The notes beneath the pieces are model-generated. The model ran no database searches and was not told the DNA's origin. It saw only the letters and a program-made list of their open reading frames with translations. From assembly GCA_030834835.1 (NCBI GenBank), contig JAUQXD010000090.1:1-6549 (forward strand): 6,549 bases of DNA, in the 5' to 3' direction. The position numbers and the translations under genes are program-made. The DNA comes from Thermoflexales bacterium (lineage in GTDB: Bacteria; Chloroflexota; Anaerolineae; Fen-1058). The stretch's first letter is position 1, and every line of letters begins with the position of its first letter. Of the stretch, positions 1-5,594 are shown one piece after another.

Positions 1-1
1 C

Positions 2-106
2 GACCACATCGCAGACCGACTCGCCCTAGACTTGTTCCGCGAGGCCGCCGCCCAACCGCGAGCTTCGACCCTGAGTTTCTTGCACAGCGCGAGAGCAGGA
101 GCGTGA
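2..106 (+). CDS. C-terminal tail of an unidentified protein (partial)
   Basis: Frame 2 of the plus strand is open from the window edge to a TGA at 104-106, giving 34 residues. The tail begins DHIADRLALDLFREAAAQP and reads like an alanine- and leucine-rich amphipathic helix. Most third codon positions in the first half are G or C, as expected for a real GC-rich gene. It converges on the JAB gene, whose stop lies at 193, and the 86-base gap between them shows no strong terminator. No family can be recognised from so short a piece. An overlapping minus-strand frame starting with ATG near 121 also runs off the edge, but its translation looks less protein-like. Only sequence to the left can settle this. 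Confidence 0.35.
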   Translation, partial: DHIADRLALDLFREAAAQPRASTLSFLHSARAGA

Positions 107-192
107 ACGTGTCGGTAATCATGCTACAGTGTCCAAAATTGACTGGTATTCCTTTGGTGTTCTTTGCGATCTCTTGCGGCAAGTTTGGAAAT

Positions 193-576
193 CTAACTTA
201 AACCGTTGCTGATGATGAATGCTCCCTGTTCGCCGCGTGTGATGGACATGATCGGCTTGAGTTCGTCATCGTCGTGATGCAGCATATAGCCTGCGATAGT
301 TTCGCCGTCTTCGATCAGCATCAGCAGCGGCTTCCCCAACGCGATGCGCCACGCTCGCAACGTTCGCAGGTCGCGCTCACTCGGCGATGTACCCGCGCCG
401 CCCGGATGCGTGTGCGCGAAGCCGATTACGTCGCCGCGCTTCTCTTCGCGCTTCAGCGTCCACTCCCAGTCAACCTCGACAGACGCAGGCTTGCCGCTGA
501 TGCGGCGGCGTTTGGCCGCATGCCATGTGCCGTCCTCGTATGTGCCGACTAAAGTCCAACAGCGTTCGCGTTCCAT
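193..576 (-). CDS. JAB/MPN (JAMM) family putative metalloprotease
   Basis: This 127-aa protein carries a JAMM-type zinc signature, GFAHTHPGGAGTSPSERD, at about residues 52-69. Predicted zinc ligands are His55, His57 and Asp69, with Ser64 or Ser66 as the conserved serine. The histidine-to-aspartate spacing is one residue longer than the textbook HxH-x7-SxxD pattern. JAB domains are Zn-dependent isopeptidases; bacterial members near ubiquitin-like proteins are thought to trim or remove them. The size fits a stand-alone JAB domain, with no signal peptide or membrane segment. I chose the ATG at 574-576 because AAAGG lies five bases upstream. A GTG at 613-615 would add 13 residues (TQFEFIRGSKAY before the Met) but has no SD and abuts a palindromic repeat. 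It is the last gene of the minus-strand run. The fold is fairly sure; the substrate is unknown, with the 78-aa beta-grasp candidate upstream the obvious suspect. Confidence 0.8.
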   Translation of the reverse strand: MERERCWTLVGTYEDGTWHAAKRRRISGKPASVEVDWEWTLKREEKRGDVIGFAHTHPGGAGTSPSERDLRTLRAWRIALGKPLLMLIEDGETIAGYMLHHDDDELKPIMSITRGEQGAFIISNGLS

Positions 577-617
577 ATAAGCCTTTGATCCACGAATGAA
601 CTCGAATTGTGTCACTT

Positions 618-714
618 GTCATGCCCGAATGCTTTTATCGGGCATCCAGAGTGATTATCGGCTACTTACATGGGCTGGGCGGCTGGATTCCCGCCAAAAG
701 CGTGCGGGAATGAC
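618..714. repeat. composite palindromic intergenic repeat
   Basis: The element is bounded by inverted GTCAT (618-622) and ATGAC (710-714). It holds two perfect 8-bp hairpins, ATGCCCGA/TCGGGCAT (621-628 with 638-645) and ATTCCCGC/GCGGGAAT (687-694 with 704-711). It resembles the widespread ATTCCCGC...GCGGGAAT class of dispersed palindromes. It fills the gap between the 315-aa gene and the JAB gene and ends next to the alternative GTG start of JAB, so it may have altered that gene's 5' end. It could attenuate transcription into JAB. Confidence 0.6.
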
Positions 715-723
715 GATGTTGAC

Positions 724-764
724 AATTCATCGTTCACTCATCACTCGTCACTTTTCACTCATTA
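724..764. repeat. degenerate short tandem repeat (GAGTGA-like)
   Basis: On the minus strand this stretch reads as imperfect copies of GAGTGA, GTGATGAG and GTGA over about 40 bases. It contains the TGA stop of the 315-aa gene (755-757) and further TGA triplets just after it. It is low-complexity sequence with no evident coding role. Confidence 0.45.
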
Positions 765-1702
765 CGCTCCGGCGGATGCACCTGCCAGTACCGTTCTTCA
801 TCCAACGGTCCATCGTCGCCAACGGGCACGCTCTGGCCCGTGTCGCGCGCCTCGCGCAGCACGCCGACGAGGCTGGTCAAGTCGAAACGGCGATCTTGCC
901 CGGCGAGGCAGATGCCCGCCGTCTCCACGCTGAGATCATCGCGGCGAATGGTGGAGGTGTGCGCGCGGCCATCGACTTCATAGGTGATCACAAACACATC
1001 GCCACGCTCGACGTGCGAACGAAACGCTGCGCCCGCGTGATCGAGCGCGTGCTTCAGGCGGCCTTCGACGCGATCTTGTTCCGCTTGCGCAATCAAGGCG
1101 CGAGCGAAGGCATAGGCTTCGCGCTCTTCACACGAGAGATTGGCCTTGTGTAAATCGTCAGGCTTAGTGCCCGCGTTGAGCTGTTCGCGCAGATAGGCGG
1201 CCAAGCTGGGATCGCGACCGGGGTCACGGCGCTCATACCAGAAGACGCGACCGTCATAACGCGCGATGATCGTTTCGAAGCGTTCGAGACCGTCTTCGGT
1301 CAGGTGTACCGGCACGGCGTTGTCGATTCGCGGGCGCGCATCGCCGCGCTGAGCGGGCAGTGCCCACCAAACGTGATCCGCTAAGGCCGCGAGGATCAAT
1401 CGGGTTGGCGGGAACAACCGCAGATACGTTGATTGCTCAGATAACGTGGCCGATCGAATGAACGCCGCTTCGTTGATCGAGCGCGCTTGTAGAATCGCCC
1501 AGCCCTTGAAGTTGTTCGGCAAATCGACGGTGACGCGCAAGCGACAGACGATGTTGGCGATGCGAATTAACACCGGGCCGCGGCCCACGATCGGCGCGAG
1601 AAATTCTGTGCCGACGAAGCGACGTTCATCGCCTTCCAGTTTGTCGAGCAGATCGTGAATGGACATGCGCCAACATCCCATGCCGACAGAAACGCTCAGC
1701 AT
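755..1702 (-). CDS. conserved-looking 315-aa protein of unknown function
   Basis: I do not recognise the family. The N-terminal part (residues 13-160) is a compact, aromatic-rich region with landmarks FVGTEFLAPIV, FKGWAILQARS, YLRLFPPTRLIL and GRVFWYERRDP. A charged helical stretch follows (165-230). A C-terminal module (about 230-285) looks like a small beta-barrel, with GDVFVITYEVDGRAHTS and then GICLAGQDRRFDLTSLVGV. There is no signal peptide, membrane segment or obvious catalytic motif. The ATG at 1700-1702 is favoured because GGGAAGG lies six bases upstream; Met8 and Met13 (ATG) are later alternatives lacking an equally good SD. The gene sits 47 bases after the vWA gene in the same direction, so co-transcription is likely. 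It may be an adaptor or scaffold of the Ro/beta-grasp island, which is inference from position only. Confidence 0.8.
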   Translation of the reverse strand: MLSVSVGMGCWRMSIHDLLDKLEGDERRFVGTEFLAPIVGRGPVLIRIANIVCRLRVTVDLPNNFKGWAILQARSINEAAFIRSATLSEQSTYLRLFPPTRLILAALADHVWWALPAQRGDARPRIDNAVPVHLTEDGLERFETIIARYDGRVFWYERRDPGRDPSLAAYLREQLNAGTKPDDLHKANLSCEEREAYAFARALIAQAEQDRVEGRLKHALDHAGAAFRSHVERGDVFVITYEVDGRAHTSTIRRDDLSVETAGICLAGQDRRFDLTSLVGVLREARDTGQSVPVGDDGPLDEERYWQVHPPERNE

Positions 1703-1708
1703 CTACGA

Positions 1709-1745
1709 CCTTCCCTCGCGACAAACAACGTATCGCAGGGGAAGG
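1709..1745 (-). promoter_or_regulatory. hairpin sequestering the SD of the 315-aa gene
   Basis: In the minus-strand RNA, 1745-1739 (CCUUCCC) pairs with 1715-1709 (GGGAAGG). After one C/A mismatch, UGCGA (1737-1733) pairs with UCGCG (1721-1717) around an 11-base loop. The 3' arm GGGAAGG is the ribosome binding site itself, six bases before the ATG. Folding would therefore block initiation unless ribosomes leaving the upstream vWA gene open it. Pairing is direct from sequence; the regulatory effect is inferred. Confidence 0.5.
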
Positions 1746-1749
1746 AGTT

Positions 1750-2538
1750 TTACAACAGGCCACGCCGACCGAGACGGCTGAGACTGTTGGAAATGCGGCC
1801 GCGCGGAGTCGAGAGCGAAGTGCTGATCACGTCGATGGTCCAATCGGATTGGGCGCGGCACGCGTCCAGCACTTGCCGATCGAGATCGAGTTCGCCGAAT
1901 TCACTCAACAGTACACCTTTGATCGCATCAATGGCAGTGGTGCCCTGCGCCGCGGTGAAGTAATCGCCGCCGGTGAAACGCGCCAGCCGCGCGAACGATG
2001 ACTCAACGCTGTTGGTCAGGCCCACGGCATACAACGTGACGTTGGCATTTTCGACGTGCGCCGTGACGCGATCGGGATTCAGACCACACGGGCAGCCGTC
2101 GCGAAAACTATCGGCGCTGAAGCCGACACCATGCGGAGGCGCATCGCCGATGAGCACGGCCAGTCGGTGACTGTGTTCGCGCCACTTCAAGTCGTCGCAC
2201 GCGGCCACGATGCCGTCGAACACGGCTTCGCACGTGTCACCGCCGCCATTGGGCGTGAGTTGATCGATCGTGTGCTGTGCGCGCTTGAGATCGGTCGTGA
2301 AGGCGTGGGCGCGATACACATATGTCGCTTCTTGCGGCGGATGATCGCGATATTCCACAAAGCCGACTTGCAGCTCGATCGGCAATGGCGCTTCAGCGGT
2401 GAGCGCTTTGAGCAACGCGACCATTTGCTGCCGTGCGGCTTGAATAAAAGCGCCCATGCTGCCGGTCGTATCGACGATGAAAGCGAGATCGAGTTGAGTG
2501 AGTGCGTTGTTTGATTGAGGACGTTTGAGCAAGAACAC
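1750..2538 (-). CDS. von Willebrand factor A (vWA) domain protein
   Basis: This 262-aa protein is essentially one vWA domain (about residues 16-215) with a short C-terminal tail. The MIDAS metal site is visible: DTTGSM at 23-28 (the DxTxS variant), the loop GGGDT with Asp101 and Thr102, and an acidic strand end GDAPPHG with Asp132. Such domains hold a divalent cation and bind protein partners; this type resembles the hemicentin and alpha-kinase vWA group. An insertion near 146-151 contains a CPCG pair that could bind metal or form a disulfide. There is no signal peptide or membrane helix, so it should be cytoplasmic. The start is GTG at 2536-2538, with GGGAGG four bases upstream. It is the second vWA protein in the run, so it may be a partner or scaffold for the Ro60 particle. 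Confidence 0.85.
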   Translation of the reverse strand: MFLLKRPQSNNALTQLDLAFIVDTTGSMGAFIQAARQQMVALLKALTAEAPLPIELQVGFVEYRDHPPQEATYVYRAHAFTTDLKRAQHTIDQLTPNGGGDTCEAVFDGIVAACDDLKWREHSHRLAVLIGDAPPHGVGFSADSFRDGCPCGLNPDRVTAHVENANVTLYAVGLTNSVESSFARLARFTGGDYFTAAQGTTAIDAIKGVLLSEFGELDLDRQVLDACRAQSDWTIDVISTSLSTPRGRISNSLSRLGRRGLL

Positions 2539-2553
2539 GAAGCCTCCCGCTGG

Positions 2554-2582
2554 CCCCGATCAAGTTGGTGGCTCGATCGGGG
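2554..2582 (-). promoter_or_regulatory. intercistronic hairpin before the vWA gene
   Basis: A perfect 8-bp stem, CCCCGATC (2554-2561) with GATCGGGG (2575-2582), closes a 13-base loop. It lies between the 275-aa and vWA genes and ends five bases before the GGGAGG ribosome site at 2548-2543. No U tract follows, so it is not a classical terminator. An RNase processing point, mRNA stabiliser or translational control element are all possible. Confidence 0.5.
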
Positions 2583-2612
2583 CGCTCCCACCTGCGAAAG
2601 CGGGTCAAGACG

Positions 2613-3440
2613 TCAGTCGAGAAACACCACGTTTTCACTGCGCGGTTCGGCGTTCAGCATGACGAGGTGCCAGCCGGGCAGCGTGATCGTGGCATGATCG
2701 GGATGGCGCACTTTGCCGCGCGCATACACTTCCATGTTGCGCCGCATCAGTCGCCAACCCGGTCCATTCGCTTCGGCAGTGCGCTGAATGAGCCGACGAT
2801 ATTCCGTCTCGGTCAGGCCCGCCGGCGCAAACCGCTGATGCACGTACACCGCCTCGCCGCCCCGTCGATAGAGTTCTTCGACGATGTGCGGCTTGCTGCC
2901 ACTGCGCTGGATCGGTTCATGTCGCAAGACGAGCCGCTCGTCCACTTCCAACTGCGGGCGCGGCAGGAAGAACCACTCACCCTGCCGCAGAAAGGCGGCG
3001 TTGCGGCGGCGGATGCGATCCTTGCCGCGCAAGTGACGCGCCAGTTGCGCGGTCTGCACGGCCTGGGGCTTCAGCGCCTCCAGGGCATCGCGCACTGTAC
3101 GGACTTCATTCGGCAGACCGGTGACGAACCAGTGTCGCTCGTCGTGACCGCACAGGAACTTATCCAGCGTGGTTGGCCGCCTTGCCATCAACAGCAAGTG
3201 CCGGGCTTTAGGCTGCACATCCAGCGCCACGAAGTCTAACTCATGTTGCGCATCCTCGCGCACGGCCAGCGTGAAGACCTCTGTCCGGCGCTGCACTTTG
3301 ACATCGAGTTCAAAGTCGCGCAGACCGCGATCGCGCTGCGACACAGGCCGCGAGAAACGCTGCGGGAACACGGGCCGGATCACGACATTGAGTTCAGCGC
3401 CGATACGCGCAAAGTGTCGTTTGAGAATGAAAGTATCCAC
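2613..3440 (-). CDS. conserved-looking 275-aa protein of unknown function
   Basis: I do not recognise the family. The protein is soluble and basic, with several motif-like segments rich in His, Trp and Arg: KFLCGHDERHWF (about 94-105), RQGEWFFLP (152-160), SKPHIVEELYRRGG (182-195) and VYARGKVRHPDHATITL (238-254), followed by GWH. Clustered histidines and acids could form a metal or nucleic-acid site, but that is a guess. The GTG at 3438-3440 is chosen because GGAAAG lies six bases upstream and the following VDTFILKRHF looks like a true N-terminus. The other candidate is the ATG at 3489-3491, which overlaps the ro60 stop as ATGA and would give 292 residues; its extra residues are encoded by a hairpin. 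Tight coupling to ro60 suggests a direct role with the Ro particle. Confidence 0.8.
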   Translation of the reverse strand: MDTFILKRHFARIGAELNVVIRPVFPQRFSRPVSQRDRGLRDFELDVKVQRRTEVFTLAVREDAQHELDFVALDVQPKARHLLLMARRPTTLDKFLCGHDERHWFVTGLPNEVRTVRDALEALKPQAVQTAQLARHLRGKDRIRRRNAAFLRQGEWFFLPRPQLEVDERLVLRHEPIQRSGSKPHIVEELYRRGGEAVYVHQRFAPAGLTETEYRRLIQRTAEANGPGWRLMRRNMEVYARGKVRHPDHATITLPGWHLVMLNAEPRSENVVFLD

Positions 3441-3455
3441 AATGGTCTTTCCAGA

Positions 3456-3481
3456 GGTGGCCGATCGGCTGACCGGCCACC
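3456..3481 (-). promoter_or_regulatory. intercistronic hairpin between ro60 and the 275-aa gene
   Basis: A perfect 8-bp stem, GGTGGCCG (3456-3463) with CGGCCACC (3474-3481), closes a 10-base loop. It follows the ro60 stop and ends four bases before the GGAAAG ribosome site of the next gene. It lies inside the reading frame of the alternative upstream ATG start, an argument that this stretch is leader rather than coding sequence. It has no U tract. Confidence 0.5.
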
Positions 3482-3487
3482 CGGCTA

Positions 3488-4999
3488 TCATTGAGTCTTA
3501 CGCTGCGGCAGCGGATAACTCAGGATTTCCATCACCATATCCGCCAGCGACGGATACGTCAACAGCGGAATGACGTTCGGCAACGCGTAGTAGTCGCCGC
3601 GAAACTCGAAGACGTTGGGCGCGACACCCAACTGCGCGCACGCCTGCTCCAACGTGTTGGACGCTTGACCGATCTTGATCAGGATGACGGCGGGCCGCAC
3701 CTTCATCTCGTCCGCGTAAGCGGTGAACGCATCGCGGAAGAGCGGCGCGGTGTTCTCGCCTTCGTCCGTGACTATCACGATCTGCTCCACGCGCTGACCC
3801 TTGCGGCGCAGCCAATCGAGCGCCACACCGCACGATGTGCCGCCAGTCGCATTGAGTCCGGCCATGGCCTTCTCCCAGTCCACCAGCGACGGGCCGCGCG
3901 GCTCGATCGGGTACGCCACCGTATCGAAAGCGTAGGCATACAGCTCAGCCTTCGCAATCGCGGAGATCATCGCGCCCAACTGCCGACCGGCTTCGAGCGC
4001 CATGTTCATCGAACCGGACTTGTCGATCAGCAGCGCCGTCGAGCGCGTGATCGAGCCGGTGGCCTTGATCTGCGCTTCGGTTACTTCGTCCAGCGCTTCG
4101 GCCAGTTCACCGGTCGCGCCCACGGCTTCGGCCGCAACTTTGGCCTTGTACGCCGAGACGCGCTTGTCGGTCCTGGCCGCCTTGATCTTCGCGTCGATCA
4201 ACGCCTTGATGTCCGGGTTGTCGAACGCGCCGCGCTGCTTGAGCGAGCCGACACTGTTGATCACTTCCTGCGGCGTCATCACGTCGATGAGGGCCGCCAG
4301 CACTGTCGGCGACATGTCCTTGATGATCGTCGACGCGATGCGATACGGGATGCGATACTGCGCGATCGCGCGCGCCTGCTCGATCGGGGTCTGCGCCCCG
4401 GCGATCAGCTTGACCTTGAAGGCCAGGCTTTCCTCGGGCGGCTTATCTGCGAACAACACCTGCTGCGCGTGCGCGGACGGCCCGATGTGCAGGCCCGCAT
4501 ACAAGCGCTTGAGCGACTTGCGCGCCATCAACGCGACCCGATCGAACTTCTGCGGATCAGCTTCGCGTTCGCGCAGGTAGCGCTCCACTTCGGTGCGCAT
4601 CGAGCGCGGCACGTTGACGAACAGGCCGACCTTGTGCGTGGTCACTTCGAATTCGCGCGGCTTGCCGCGAACTTGTGGACCCTTCGGCTGGCGCTGCTTC
4701 GCCTCGTAACCCTTGACGAAGTCCACAACGCGAGCGACCTCGTAAGGCGGCAGCTGCCGCAGCAAGGCCAGACCCACCTCGCGATGACCGTCAAAGTCCG
4801 AGGTGGACAGCATCGCGACAAAGAGTTCCTTGTGATCGCGCACCTGGCCGTGATCGGCGTACCACGCGGCGAGGCGCACGTAGAAGCGCGGATCGCCGTC
4901 GAGCATGTCTTTGTGCACGCCCTGCAGCTTCGCCAGATCGCGGTGTGGCGTGGTCAACAGCGTGTTGACGAATTCCTGACGAACGTCGATTTCGGCCAT
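3488..4999 (-). CDS. Ro60/Rsr-like TROVE-vWA RNA-binding protein
   Basis: This 503-aa protein matches the Ro60 plan and length (human Ro60 and Deinococcus Rsr are about 530 aa). Residues 1-310 are almost all helical, as in the HEAT-like TROVE ring, with segments such as DGDPRFYVRLAAWYADHG and a basic stretch at 100-125. Residues 318-495 form the vWA domain. Its MIDAS site is intact: DKSGSM at 326-331, GGTS with Thr388, and TDEGEN with Asp412. Ro60 proteins bind single-stranded ends of misfolded RNAs through the ring hole and Y RNAs on the outer surface; in Deinococcus a Y RNA tethers Rsr to PNPase. The ATG is at 4997-4999, with GAGGA seven bases upstream. Four Y RNA genes lie upstream on the same strand, a strong match between protein and ligand. 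It leads the run of five genes ending with the JAB protein. Confidence 0.93.
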   Translation of the reverse strand: MAEIDVRQEFVNTLLTTPHRDLAKLQGVHKDMLDGDPRFYVRLAAWYADHGQVRDHKELFVAMLSTSDFDGHREVGLALLRQLPPYEVARVVDFVKGYEAKQRQPKGPQVRGKPREFEVTTHKVGLFVNVPRSMRTEVERYLREREADPQKFDRVALMARKSLKRLYAGLHIGPSAHAQQVLFADKPPEESLAFKVKLIAGAQTPIEQARAIAQYRIPYRIASTIIKDMSPTVLAALIDVMTPQEVINSVGSLKQRGAFDNPDIKALIDAKIKAARTDKRVSAYKAKVAAEAVGATGELAEALDEVTEAQIKATGSITRSTALLIDKSGSMNMALEAGRQLGAMISAIAKAELYAYAFDTVAYPIEPRGPSLVDWEKAMAGLNATGGTSCGVALDWLRRKGQRVEQIVIVTDEGENTAPLFRDAFTAYADEMKVRPAVILIKIGQASNTLEQACAQLGVAPNVFEFRGDYYALPNVIPLLTYPSLADMVMEILSYPLPQRKTQ

Positions 5000-5053
5000 G
5001 ATAACGTCCTCTTACGTGATGATCTGAAGATTAAGAATGGTGTTGCCTGATCC

Positions 5054-5120
5054 GCATCCTTCGACTACGTTCCGCAAACCCTTCGACCTCGCTCAGGGTG
5101 CGGAACTCCGCTCAGGATGC
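5054..5120. repeat. nested palindromic repeat upstream of ro60
   Basis: The outer arms are GCATCCT (5054-5060) and AGGATGC (5114-5120). Inside lie GTTCCGCA and TGCGGAAC, and at the core CCCTTCGACC...GCTCAGGG. The whole element can form a long cruciform or RNA hairpin. It belongs to a style of dispersed CTTCGAC...GCTCAGG palindromes that I have seen in many bacterial genomes. It lies between Y RNA A and ro60, about 55 bases before the ro60 ATG, where it could stop or cut the Y RNA transcript or influence ro60 expression. Confidence 0.65.
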
Positions 5121-5130
5121 TTGAGATAAT

Positions 5131-5290
5131 ACAGGATGTGCAAGTTTGAGAAGCGAGTACGCGCTGATCTATTGCTCTGCCAATTGAGCTACGCGGGCAT
5201 ATAAAGTGCTGCCAGTGCCCGCGCCCGGACTCGGACCGGAAACCCATAGGTTATTTGTTTGTAAGCTTCTCGCGTCGGGGCACACCCCGT
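5131..5290 (-). ncRNA. Y RNA A with permuted tRNA-like module
   Basis: Positions are window coordinates of the minus-strand RNA. The terminal helix pairs 5290-5280 with 5141-5131 (11 of 11, two G-U). The internal loop holds CCCGACGC on the 5' side and AAACUU on the 3' side, the Ro-site pattern. Helix 2 is GAGAAGC (5271-5265) with GCUUCUC (5154-5148). Inside, in order, come a T arm (5240-5224, loop UCCGAGU), the 3' acceptor strand CGCGGGC (5223-5217), an 18-base loop, the 5' acceptor strand GCCCGCG (5198-5192, 7 of 7 pairs), and a D arm with GCUC/GAGC (5189-5174) and GG in its loop. CUAU/AUAG can form a short anticodon-stem-like helix. The T loop has C instead of the usual second U. Y RNAs bind Ro60 and guide its partners; the tRNA-like end resembles the known YrlA effector module. 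Confidence 0.88.
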
Positions 5291-5294
5291 TGAT

Positions 5295-5412
5295 GCCTCA
5301 CCCCCTGCCCCTCTCCTGAGAATGAAAACCGATTCTCAGGAGAGGGGAGTCGGTCACTCCCCTCTCCCGAAATCTTCCGTTTGATTTCGGGAGAGGGGCC
5401 GGGGGGTGAGGC
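5295..5412. repeat. large double-hairpin palindromic repeat (MITE-like)
   Basis: Outer arms GCCTCACCCCC (5295-5305) and GGGGGTGAGGC (5402-5412) enclose two perfect 16-bp hairpins, 5308-5323 with 5332-5347 and 5359-5374 with 5383-5398. Each hairpin has an 8-base loop. There is no coding capacity, so any mobility would depend on a transposase elsewhere. It sits exactly in the spacer between Y RNA B and Y RNA A, four bases from the end of A and eleven from the end of B. Similar CCCCTCTCC-rich palindromes are common in Chloroflexota genomes, in my recollection. In RNA it would be a very stable barrier separating the two Y RNAs. Confidence 0.7.
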
Positions 5413-5423
5413 AATAATTGCCG

Positions 5424-5572
5424 CAGGGCGCACAAGTCCAGGAAGCCAGTTTAGTGCTCTACCACTGAGCTACGCGGGCAAGTTGTTGCGCTACCAGTAC
5501 CCGCGTCTGGATTCGAACCAGAGACCTCTACCTCGAAATGGTTGTAAGCTTCGTGTGTCAGGGCGCACCCTG
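5424..5572 (-). ncRNA. Y RNA B with permuted tRNA-like module
   Basis: The terminal helix pairs 5572-5563 with 5433-5424 (10 of 10, two G-U). The internal loop has CCUGACACAC opposite CUGGACUU. Helix 2 is GAAGC (5552-5548) with GCUUC (5446-5442). The tRNA-like module is nearly textbook but permuted: T arm UCUGG-UUCGAAU-CCAGA (5522-5506), 3' acceptor strand CGCGGGU (5505-5499), a 19-base loop, 5' acceptor strand GCCCGCG (5479-5473, 7 of 7 with one G-U), U8-A9, then D arm GCUC-AGUGGUA-GAGC (5470-5456). The 5' acceptor strand is identical to that of Y RNA A. A competing 5' hairpin, GUCAGGG/CCCUGAC (5574-5557), is also possible. A standard tRNA finder would miss it or report half tRNAs, because the T arm comes before the D arm. 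Confidence 0.88.
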
Positions 5573-5594
5573 ACGTAAACAAAAATTGATGTCT

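Noticed and set aside
2..121. Minus-strand frame starting ATG near 121 and leaving the left edge
   Set aside because: The translation is rich in Arg, Ser and Gly without recognisable structure and has no SD. The opposite strand gives a more protein-like tail ending at 106.
109..184. Terminator after the JAB gene
   Set aside because: Only weak pairings are visible (CTTG/CAAG at 174-184; CCAAA/TTTGG with a long loop), without a U tract, so I do not call one.
3491..5050. 519-aa plus-strand reading frame opposite ro60
   Set aside because: It is an antisense shadow of a high-GC gene: rich in Arg, His and Asp, with no domain, while the minus strand gives an unmistakable TROVE-vWA protein.
5295..5412. 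CRISPR-like array from repeated CCCCTCTCC units
   Set aside because: There are only inverted copies forming two hairpins, with no regular direct repeats and spacers and no cas genes.
5456..5522. Ordinary tRNA genes suggested by GTAGCTCAGTGGTAGAGC and GGTTCGAATCC
   Set aside because: On the coding strand the T arm precedes the D arm, there is no normal anticodon arm between them, and the parts are enclosed by Y RNA helices. They are permuted tRNA-like modules, not standard tRNA genes.
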